From positions 1-6,401 of the forward strand of contig JACCXW010000449.1 of the NCBI GenBank assembly GCA_013696785.1: a DNA stretch of 6,401 bases. Direction: 5' to 3'. The DNA comes from Geodermatophilaceae bacterium (GTDB lineage: Bacteria > Actinomycetota > Actinomycetes > Mycobacteriales > Geodermatophilaceae). Within the stretch, counting starts at the first letter, position 1. Each line of letters begins with the position of its first letter. This document shows, one piece after another, positions 1 through 4,833 of this stretch. Below the pieces are notes generated by a model. That model did not search any database and was not told the origin of the DNA. It saw only the letters and a program-made list of their open reading frames with translations. A program made the translations under genes and the position numbers.

Positions 1-443
1 GACGGGGGCCGCTCCCAGATCCCGTCGCCGAACAGCAGCCGCCCGCCGGGGCGGACCAGCGGGTAGAGCGCTCGCAGCGCGTCCGCGTTGCTGCCGTACG
101 CCTGACTGGAACCGATGCAGAGGACGACATCGGCAGGCCCGGATGCGAGCTCGGCGGCTTGGCCCTCGAGGAACGCGACCCGCGACGTGAGCCCGCGGTC
201 GTCGGCGTTTGCCTGCCCGCGGGCAAGGGTCCTCGGGTTGGTGTCCACGCCGATCCCAGTCGCTGCGGGTGCCGCGGCCAGCAGCTGTAGGAGCAGCTCG
301 CCCCACCCGCACCCGATGTCGAGCACGGTCTGGGGGTCGGCCGCGGCGAGAGCGGCCGCCAGGTCAGCCGCCCGCCCGTCGGACAGCGGCGAGTTGTAGG
401 TCAAGTAGGCGTAGTAACCAGGGCCGGTGTCTGCGTCGGGCAC
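1..443 (-). CDS. Class I SAM-dependent methyltransferase, partial (C-terminus beyond left edge)
   Basis: This reads as a cytoplasmic methyltransferase using S-adenosylmethionine; the acceptor cannot be told. About 147 residues are visible. The SAM-binding motif I, VLDIGCGWGE, lies at residues 40-49, and the acidic end of strand beta-2 is D67 in GIGVDTNP. Motif II-like VVLCIGSSQAYG follows, then the post-II motif LVRPGGRLLFGDGIWERPP. This GxxxWERPP ending is, as I recall, typical of a widespread uncharacterised bacterial methyltransferase family. I chose the GTG at 443 because the frame is closed by the TGA at 501-503 and this GTG is the only ATG, GTG or TTG codon between that stop and the conserved segment YYAYLTYNSPLS; there is no good ribosome binding site. 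It starts 57 bp after the PLP gene ends on the same strand, so co-transcription is likely. The fold is near certain; substrate and role are unknown. Confidence 0.85.
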   Translation of the reverse strand, partial: MPDADTGPGYYAYLTYNSPLSDGRAADLAAALAAADPQTVLDIGCGWGELLLQLLAAAPAATGIGVDTNPRTLARGQANADDRGLTSRVAFLEGQAAELASGPADVVLCIGSSQAYGSNADALRALYPLVRPGGRLLFGDGIWERPP

Positions 444-500
444 GCCGGCAACGTAGCCGCCGCCGGCGTGACGGAACGACTGGTTTTCGCCGCGGCCGGG

Positions 501-1844
501 TCAGAGCAGGTCGGCGATCGCCGCGACAAGCCCGTCGACCTCGTCCGGCGTGGTCACGATGCTGGGCTCGACCCGCATGTACCCGGTCCGGTACGCCGTG
601 AGTCCGGCGCCGTAGCCTGCCGTGAGCAGATCGCCCACGGCGGTCAACGGGTCGAGGGAGTCGAAGGCGAGACATACGACGCCGGAGGAAATCTCAGCCG
701 CCTGAGGTGTGACCACCCGAACGCCGTCGATGCCGGCCAGGCCTTCCTTGAGCTGGGTGGCCTGGGTGTGGGTGCGTTCGGCTACCTCGGCTTTGCCGAT
801 GCCGAGGTGGAACTGGAACGCTTCGCTGAGCGCCCATCTGTACTCGAACGTGTGGAATCCGCCCGGGGTGCGGGTCAGTCCGCCGAGCGTGGTCGGAGCC
901 GCGGTGCTGTCCAGCCAGGCCTCGAAGCTGACGACGTCGAAAGGCGGGATGACCGCGTCGATCGCCGTCCACGCGGCCTGGTTCGCCCAGACGATGCCGG
1001 TGCCCCGAGGGCCGAACAGCCACTTGTGGGTCCCGGACACGAGGACATCGCAACCCAGCTCGTCGACGGTCGCGTCCTCTACGCCGACGGCATGGACGCC
1101 GTCGACGCACAGCAGCGCCCTGTCGTCCTCCGCGCGGCCGGCGTTCAGGTCGGCCGGTGCCGCCGAGATCGCGTTGATCGGCAGTTTCACGCCGGTCCCG
1201 GAGTGCACCCAGGTGACGGCCACTACTCGGGTCGCGGGCGTCACACCTGCCATGAGCCGAGCGACGATCTCATCCGCCGAAGCGGTCGCCGGCTCGTCGT
1301 ACAGGCTCACCCGCGAGATGGTCGCGCCGGACCTCGCGGCGGCCAGTCGCAGAGACTCGTGTGTGGAGAAGAAGTCGTGTTCGGTGGTGAGGACCTGCTG
1401 GTTCGCTCGCAGCCGCAGTCCGCCGTACACCAGCCCGAGGCCCATCGTCGTGCTGTCAGTCAGTGCGATGTCTGCGTTCTCGGCTCCGAGATAGCTCGCG
1501 GCCGAGTCGAGAACAGCGCGTTCGAGGTCCCCCTCGTTCTGGACCAGATACCCCAAGGTGTCCTCGTCGAGTCCGCGCCGGTGCAGGTCGAGCGCGGCGC
1601 CGACCTGACGCGGAGGCGCGGCCAGCACGAACGCCGAGAAGTGGGCGAGGTCCCGGGTGAGCGGGAACTGGTCGCGGACCGATGCCCAGTCGGCCGGGTC
1701 GAACGCGCTGGCATCGGACGGCGCTGCCGACCTCCCGGCCCCGTCCGAGGCGGCGGGTTCGTCGTCTGTGCAGCCGGCCAGTACGGCCGCCGTGGCCGCC
1801 GTTCCGGAGCCGATGAGAAAGGTGCGACGAGAGAGGCGGGCCAT
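501..1844 (-). CDS. Class V aminotransferase-fold PLP enzyme, predicted Tat-exported lipoprotein
   Basis: A 447-residue PLP-dependent enzyme of fold type I, class V aminotransferase family (the group that includes cysteine desulfurases and isopenicillin N epimerase-like proteins). The PLP lysine is K274 in SGTHKWLFGPRGTG; D248 and H251 in CVDGVHAVG match the residues that contact the PLP ring; STT at 131-133 would bind the phosphate; R424 in YMRVEPS may hold a substrate carboxylate. The N-terminus SRRTFLIGSG (twin arginine R6-R7) followed by LAGC with C25 is a Tat signal plus lipobox, then a Ser/Ala/Asp-rich linker to about residue 48. Tat export fits, since PLP is inserted into the folded protein in the cytoplasm. 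The ATG at 1844 is the first possible start after an in-frame TAG and has no ribosome binding site. Reaction (transaminase, epimerase, lyase or desulfurase) cannot be decided from sequence. Confidence 0.92.
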   Translation of the reverse strand: MARLSRRTFLIGSGTAATAAVLAGCTDDEPAASDGAGRSAAPSDASAFDPADWASVRDQFPLTRDLAHFSAFVLAAPPRQVGAALDLHRRGLDEDTLGYLVQNEGDLERAVLDSAASYLGAENADIALTDSTTMGLGLVYGGLRLRANQQVLTTEHDFFSTHESLRLAAARSGATISRVSLYDEPATASADEIVARLMAGVTPATRVVAVTWVHSGTGVKLPINAISAAPADLNAGRAEDDRALLCVDGVHAVGVEDATVDELGCDVLVSGTHKWLFGPRGTGIVWANQAAWTAIDAVIPPFDVVSFEAWLDSTAAPTTLGGLTRTPGGFHTFEYRWALSEAFQFHLGIGKAEVAERTHTQATQLKEGLAGIDGVRVVTPQAAEISSGVVCLAFDSLDPLTAVGDLLTAGYGAGLTAYRTGYMRVEPSIVTTPDEVDGLVAAIADLL

Positions 1845-1894
1845 CGCGTCATGCTAGGTCCCGTCGGCCGGAGCCTTCGGGCACAATCTGGCAA
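1845..1894. promoter_or_regulatory. Divergent promoter region; both flanking genes look leaderless
   Basis: Fifty bases separate the two divergent start codons and neither has a Shine-Dalgarno sequence. On the minus strand, TAGCAT (1856 down to 1851) fits the actinobacterial TANNNT -10 consensus and lies six bases from the ATG at 1844, which would put transcription start on the A of ATG. On the plus strand, CACAAT (1882-1887, four of six matches to TATAAT) lies seven bases from the ATG at 1895. I see no convincing -35 hexamer for either. The -10 assignments are inference from spacing and consensus. Confidence 0.5.
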
Positions 1895-2638
1895 ATGAGC
1901 GCACCCCCGCCGCCGTTGGAGATCCTGCCCGAGGACTGGGAGCGCGCCCTGTGCGTCCCGGCGCATCCGGATGACATGGAGTACGGCACCGCATCGGCCG
2001 TCGCCCGCTGGACCGCTCAGGGCAAGCACGTCGCCTACGCACTGGTCACGAGCGGTGAGGCGGGGATCGACGGCGTACCGCCGGAGCAGGCCGGCCCGCT
2101 GCGCGAGCAGGAGCAGCGCGAGGCGTGCGCCGCCGTCGGCGTGGATGTTGTGGAGTTCCTCGGCTTTCCCGACGGCACCTTGGAATACGGCCTGCCGTTG
2201 CGGCGCGCAATCGCGGCCGCGATCCGCAAGCATCGCCCCGATGTCGTGATCACGGTGAACCTCCGGGACAGCTACGGCCCCGGCGCGCTGAACATGGCCG
2301 ACCACATGGTCACCGGGCGGGCGGCCCTGGACGGTGCCCGCGACGCAGGCAACAGGTGGGTGTTCCGAGACCTGATCGACGAGGGGCTCGAGCCCTGGAA
2401 CGGCGTGCGGATGGTCCTCGCCGGCGGCTCACCGGAACCGACGCATGCCGTGGACATCGAGGGGTACCTGGAGGCCGGAGTGGCCTCGCTGCAGGCGCAC
2501 CGCGCCTATCTCGACGCGTTCGGCGCCAATGCGCCGGATCCCGCGGAGATGCTGGAGGGATTCGCCCGCGGCGCCGGGGCCCGGATCGGCGTGACGTTCG
2601 CGTCGGCGTTCGAGATGTACCCGCTTCGCCTGCTCTGA
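1895..2638 (+). CDS. PIG-L/LmbE family zinc-dependent deacetylase
   Basis: A 247-residue protein of the PIG-L/LmbE family, whose known members remove N-acetyl groups from sugars (GlcNAc-PI de-N-acetylase, MshB and Mca in mycothiol metabolism, antibiotic-pathway deacetylases). The family signature PAHPDDMEYG is at residues 22-31, with H24 and D27 the expected zinc ligands and D26 the likely general base; H137 in NMADHMVTG is the expected third ligand. TSGEAG (52-57), REQEQREACAAVGV (70-83) and LGFPDGTLEYGLPLRR (89-104) are the other conserved blocks. No signal peptide, so cytoplasmic. No other start codon lies near the ATG at 1895. It is probably the first gene of an operon with the quinone oxidoreductase 27 bp downstream. 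MshB or Mca identity is not supported by anything here; the substrate is unknown. Confidence 0.93.
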   Translation: MSAPPPPLEILPEDWERALCVPAHPDDMEYGTASAVARWTAQGKHVAYALVTSGEAGIDGVPPEQAGPLREQEQREACAAVGVDVVEFLGFPDGTLEYGLPLRRAIAAAIRKHRPDVVITVNLRDSYGPGALNMADHMVTGRAALDGARDAGNRWVFRDLIDEGLEPWNGVRMVLAGGSPEPTHAVDIEGYLEAGVASLQAHRAYLDAFGANAPDPAEMLEGFARGAGARIGVTFASAFEMYPLRLL

Positions 2639-2658
2639 GGGTCCGCCTGCTTCTGAGG
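2627..2658 (+). repeat. Imperfect tandem duplication at the deacetylase stop codon
   Basis: CGCCTGCTCTGAGG (2627-2640) is repeated as CGCCTGCTTCTGAGG (2644-2658), three bases later and differing by one inserted T. The first copy encodes the last residues and stop of the deacetylase. The second copy is untranslated and its GAGG, extended to GAGGAG (2655-2660), is the ribosome binding site of the next gene. Confidence 0.8.
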
Positions 2659-2660
2659 AG
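2655..2660 (+). promoter_or_regulatory. Ribosome binding site for the quinone oxidoreductase
   Basis: GAGGAG lies five bases upstream of the GTG at 2666 and decides that start. It sits in the second copy of the short duplication spanning the deacetylase stop codon. Confidence 0.75.
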
Positions 2661-2665
2661 TTGTC

Positions 2666-3625
2666 GTGCGTGCTGCGCTGTACCGCTCGCCGGGCGGGTC
2701 CGACGTCTTGTCGGTCGAGGATGTCGAGACTCCTGAACCCGGACCGGGCGAGGTCCGGGTCCGGGTGCGGGTCGCCGGGGTCAACCCGACGGACTGGAAA
2801 CGCCGCAGTACCACAGCGCCGGACGGCGCATTCCAGGTCCCGGGGCAAGACGGCGCCGGGGACATCGATGCTGTGGGCGACGGAGTGGAACCCGGCCGGA
2901 TCGGCGAGCGCGTGTGGGTGTGGTTCGCGGCCCGTCCCGGCCGGCAGTGGGGCTCGGCGGGCCAGTACACCGTCGTACCGTCGCGTCAGGCCGTCAGGTT
3001 GCCCGATGCGATGTCGTACGACGATGGTGCGGGACTGGGCGTGCCGGCGATGACGGCATGGCACTGTCTGTACGCCGACGGCCCGATCGAAGGCCGGCCG
3101 ATCCTGATCGCCGGCGGAGCCGGGGCGGTGGGCAACGCCGCGGTGGCACTGGCCTGCAGGGGTGGGGCCACCGTGATCACGACGGTCAGCGGGCCGGAGA
3201 AGGCCGTGCTGGCCGAGTCCGCCGGCGCCCACGCGGTGGTCAACTACCGGGATTCCGACGCGGCCGAGCAGATCCGCAGGCATGCACCCGACGGCGTGCA
3301 CCGGATCGTGGAAGTGGCTCTCGGGGCGAACGTGGAACTGGACCTGGCCGTGCTCGCGCCTCGGGGTGTCATCTCGACGTACGCCGATGACTCCCTGGCC
3401 GACCTGCCGGTACGCCGGCTGATGGTGGCCAACGTGACGTTGCGCTTCGTGCTGATCTACGGAATCTCCGACGTGTCGTTGGATGCGGCCGCGGCGGGGG
3501 TCGCGGCAGCCGCGGCCGACCTGCCGCGGCTGCCGGTGACCCGCTTCCCGCTGGCGGAGGCAGCCGCCGCCCATGACGCCGTGCAACAGGGGGCGCTCGG
3601 CAAGGTGCTCATCGATATCCCCTGA
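2666..3625 (+). CDS. NADPH:quinone oxidoreductase, zinc-independent MDR family
   Basis: A 319-residue cytoplasmic reductase of the medium-chain dehydrogenase/reductase superfamily, quinone oxidoreductase type, which transfers hydride from NAD(P)H to quinones or activated alkenes. The GroES-like domain (about 1-130) has the usual opening with PEPGPGEVRVRVRVAGVNPTDW split over residues 23-44, and lacks the zinc-binding cysteines of alcohol dehydrogenases. The Rossmann nucleotide site is IAGGAGAVGNAA (148-159), followed by GAHAVVNYRD (187-196), and the C-terminus is the family-typical GKVLIDIP. Length is normal (E. coli QOR is about 327). The GTG start is fixed by GAGGAG at 2655-2660. It probably shares a transcript with the deacetylase. 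The stop is backed up by TGA in all three frames (3623, 3627, 3631). A detoxification role near an OhrR-like regulator is plausible but unproven. Confidence 0.93.
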   Translation: MRAALYRSPGGSDVLSVEDVETPEPGPGEVRVRVRVAGVNPTDWKRRSTTAPDGAFQVPGQDGAGDIDAVGDGVEPGRIGERVWVWFAARPGRQWGSAGQYTVVPSRQAVRLPDAMSYDDGAGLGVPAMTAWHCLYADGPIEGRPILIAGGAGAVGNAAVALACRGGATVITTVSGPEKAVLAESAGAHAVVNYRDSDAAEQIRRHAPDGVHRIVEVALGANVELDLAVLAPRGVISTYADDSLADLPVRRLMVANVTLRFVLIYGISDVSLDAAAAGVAAAAADLPRLPVTRFPLAEAAAAHDAVQQGALGKVLIDIP

Positions 3626-3642
3626 GTGACTGACCGCTGGTC

Positions 3643-3654
3643 GATCGCCCGATC
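3643..3654. terminator. Weak inverted repeat between convergent genes
   Basis: GATCG-cc-CGATC lies in the 36-bp gap between the quinone oxidoreductase and the convergent small gene, next to a second short repeat GACC-gct-GGTC (3632-3642). There is no T-tract and the stems are short, so a terminator role is only suggested by position. Confidence 0.2.
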
Positions 3655-3661
3655 ATGCCGA

Positions 3662-3808
3662 TCATGACCGAGGCTGGCGCCGCATCTCGCCCCGGGCGGC
3701 CCTGGCAAGCCCCGAGCTGGAGCGCTGCCGCTCCGGGTCCGATCGGCGTGCGCCGGTCAGCCGCTCCCGCCGGTAGGCGATTTCGATGTCGAGTCCGAAA
3801 GTGTTCAC
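3662..3808 (-). CDS. Small basic protein, 48 residues, hypothetical
   Basis: A short gene of unknown function starting with GTG at 3808 (VNTFGLDIEIAYRRERL...) and ending at TGA 3662-3664. The start is chosen because AAGGAGA (plus-strand 3817-3823) sits eight bases upstream, the best ribosome binding site in the window; a longer reading from 3886 would ignore it. About 40 of 48 codons end in G or C, as expected for a real gene here. The product has 12 arginines, six acidic residues and no cysteine, an ordered-looking start (residues 3-17) and a Ser/Arg-rich tail. I recall many actinobacteria carrying proteins of similar size with an L-x-x-x-I-A-x-R-R-x-x-L-like opening, but cannot verify a match. 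It is divergent from the OhrR-like gene and could share its regulator. A chance ORF remains possible. Confidence 0.6.
   Translation of the reverse strand: MNTFGLDIEIAYRRERLTGARRSDPERQRSSSGLARAARGEMRRQPRS
3719..3734. repeat. Perfect 6-bp hairpin inside the small gene
   Basis: GGAGCG-ctgc-CGCTCC can form a six-base-pair stem with a four-base loop on either strand. It falls within codons of the 48-residue gene, and no T-tract follows on either strand. It may be an accident of GC-rich coding sequence. Confidence 0.3.
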
Positions 3809-3816
3809 CTGAAATG

Positions 3817-3823
3817 TCTCCTT
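3817..3823 (-). promoter_or_regulatory. Strong ribosome binding site for the small gene
   Basis: AAGGAGA on the minus strand, eight bases before the GTG at 3808. It is the closest match to the anti-Shine-Dalgarno complement in this window and is the main evidence that the 48-codon frame is translated. Confidence 0.65.
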
Positions 3824-3922
3824 GCTTCGACCCTTTGCTGACGAGGTAGACGTTCGTCCTGAGACAGCGGGCGCGGCATCGGGCAATCTCCGCGAGTCCG
3901 CGCTCGTATTGCTTCGGCCGCT

Positions 3923-3957
3923 CCTAAGCTAGGGCCGCCGGCGGCTAAGAGACTTAG
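3923..3957. promoter_or_regulatory. Candidate operator of the OhrR-like regulator: two TAAG-type inverted repeats
   Basis: CTAAG-aga-CTTAG (3945-3957) is a perfect 5-bp inverted repeat that overlaps the proposed -35 element of the regulator gene. A second element, CCTA-agc-TAGG (3923-3933), shares the CTAAG half-site (3924-3928) exactly 21 bases, about two helical turns, upstream of the first. These are the least GC-rich words in the intergenic region and lie where an autoregulating MarR-family dimer would be expected to bind. They do not copy the operator best known from Bacillus OhrR, so the assignment rests on symmetry, phasing and position. Confidence 0.45.
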
Positions 3958-3983
3958 ACGCGATTCGCCGTTGGTCCTACGCT
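3955..3983 (+). promoter_or_regulatory. Promoter of the OhrR-like gene, leaderless
   Basis: TAGACG (3955-3960, four of six matches to TTGACA), a 17-bp spacer and TACGCT (3978-3983, TANNNT class) place the transcription start at or very near 3990, which is the G of the GTG start codon. There is no Shine-Dalgarno sequence and an in-frame TAA (3987-3989) directly precedes the GTG, so a leaderless transcript is the natural reading. This is predicted from spacing and consensus. Confidence 0.55.
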
Positions 3984-3989
3984 GTGTAA

Positions 3990-4586
3990 GTGGCGTCATC
4001 AGACCGTGCAGGCTCCGAGAAGCAGCTGGACTTCGCGGAGCGCCTGGACTTCGTGCTCGACGAGCAGCTGTGCTTCGCGATGTATTCGGCGTCGCGTGCG
4101 ATGACGGGGTGCTACCGGCCGCTGCTCGACGAGATCGACCTGACGTACAGCCAGTACGTCGTGATGCTTGTGCTTTGGGAAAGTGAGAGCGTAACCCTGG
4201 GCCTGCTCTGCCGGCGGCTGCAACTTGACACCGGCACGCTGTCCCCGCTGCTGAAGCGGCTGGAGGCGCAGGGTCTGCTCACCCGGGCGCGCCGGGTCGA
4301 AGACGAGCGCACGATGCAGGTGACGATCACCCCCGCCGGCGCTGCCCTGCGCGGCCGGGCGGCGTCGGCGCAGAGCCGCGTGGAGCAGGCGACCGGTCTG
4401 AGTCCGGACCAGCTGAAGGTGATGCGCGACGGGCTGCACGGGGTGGCTGCCCGGCTCCGCGCGGCCGGCCGAGGGTCGGGCGATGCCGACCCGGGCGATG
4501 CCGACCCGGGCGGTGCGGACAGTCCTGGTCAGGAGGCCGCCCCGGTCTCCTTTCCCTCCGGTGCGCCGACGACCGTCGGGCGGTAG
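3990..4586 (+). CDS. OhrR-like MarR family organic-peroxide-sensing repressor with extended tail
   Basis: A 198-residue winged-helix regulator. Residues 27-63, including LCFAMYSASRAMTG, YRPLLDEIDLTYSQY and VMLVLWE, match the OhrR subfamily. C28 aligns with the peroxidatic Cys15 of Bacillus subtilis OhrR, and Y32, Y42 and Y53 fall at the same offset (+13) as its Tyr19, Tyr29 and Tyr40. The winged helix follows, with LDTGTLSPLLKRLEAQGL as recognition region and R101-R102-E104-D105-R107 in the wing. No cysteine sits where Xanthomonas-type OhrR has its second one (near 133); C41 and C74 are extra. Family length is about 140-160; residues from about 160 on form a low-complexity Gly/Asp/Ala/Pro tail with a 15-bp tandem repeat. 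The GTG at 3990 follows a stop; ATG 4080 would delete C28. OhrR normally represses ohr, which is not in the window; the gene probably represses itself. Confidence 0.88.
   Translation: MASSDRAGSEKQLDFAERLDFVLDEQLCFAMYSASRAMTGCYRPLLDEIDLTYSQYVVMLVLWESESVTLGLLCRRLQLDTGTLSPLLKRLEAQGLLTRARRVEDERTMQVTITPAGAALRGRAASAQSRVEQATGLSPDQLKVMRDGLHGVAARLRAAGRGSGDADPGDADPGGADSPGQEAAPVSFPSGAPTTVGR
4481..4520 (+). repeat. 15-bp tandem repeat in the regulator's C-terminal tail
   Basis: The unit CGATGCCGACCCGGG occurs twice without interruption (4481-4495 and 4496-4510), followed by a diverged partial copy (4511-4520). Being a multiple of three, it encodes repeated Gly-Asp-Ala-Asp-Pro and keeps the frame, so copy number could vary without inactivating the gene. 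Confidence 0.85.
4566..4579. repeat. Short palindrome at the 3' end of the regulator gene
   Basis: CCGACGACCGTCGG can pair as CCGAC-gacc-GTCGG just before the TAG at 4584. There is no T-run downstream, so a terminator role is possible but weakly supported. Confidence 0.25.
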
Positions 4587-4833
4587 CTCTCCGTGAGGCC
4601 CTCGTACCGTGGGTGCGTGCCAGTGGTCAAGAGTCCAACAACTGAGTGGCGCGCGAGTGGTTTGCGGTCCCGCCCTCAGGGGCTGGCATGGCGACGTGAC
4701 CTTTCTCTCCCTGCCGACCGCGGATGCCGGTCTGCCGAGTGATCGCCGGTAACGTCGTCGGGTCTGTGCCACCACGCCGGGTCGACGCTGTCCCGGTCCA
4801 TAGTCCGAGCGAAACCTCAGGAGATATCGAGTC
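4587..4833 (+). promoter_or_regulatory. Gene-free leader upstream of the lytic transglycosylase
   Basis: These 247 bp hold no convincing gene. AGTGG recurs three times in the same orientation (4622-4626, 4645-4649, 4656-4660), with spacings of 23 and 11 bases, close to whole helical turns. Two small hairpins follow: GACCG-7 nt-CGGTC (4716-4732) and CCGGG-10 nt-CCCGG around 4777-4796. TAACGT (4750-4755) fits a -10 element without a clear -35. CAGGAG (4818-4823), ten bases before the TTG at 4834, is the ribosome binding site. A structured 5' untranslated region is possible, but I recognise no known riboswitch core. Confidence 0.4.

Noticed and set aside
501..1844. Assignment of the PLP enzyme and methyltransferase as ergothioneine genes egtE and egtD
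   Set aside because: The methyltransferase opening and its WERPP ending do not resemble the histidine methyltransferase, EgtE is not a Tat lipoprotein, and no egtA, egtB or egtC is present.
468..1898. A 476-codon open frame antisense to the PLP enzyme
   Set aside because: It lies wholly opposite a gene with clear catalytic motifs, its translation is Arg/Gly-rich without any recognisable domain, and long antisense frames are expected in high-GC DNA.
1895..2638. Assignment of the PIG-L protein as MshB or Mca of mycothiol metabolism
   Set aside because: Only generic family motifs are visible, the protein is shorter than the roughly 290-300 residues of those enzymes, and no mycothiol genes are nearby.
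2429..3586. A 385-codon minus-strand frame opposite the quinone oxidoreductase
   Set aside because: Its composition is that of a shadow frame (His/Arg/Gly-rich, no motif) and the opposite strand encodes a complete, typical MDR protein.
3805..3999. A minus-strand frame upstream of the small gene, over the divergent promoter region
   Set aside because: It has no ribosome binding site, reads through the proposed promoter and operator, and its translation is low complexity.
4587..4833. A ydaO-type c-di-AMP riboswitch, suggested by position before a cell-wall hydrolase
   Set aside because: The conserved GGGUGAAUC-like and CAGCUAAC-like blocks and the usual purine-rich ending are not present by eye.
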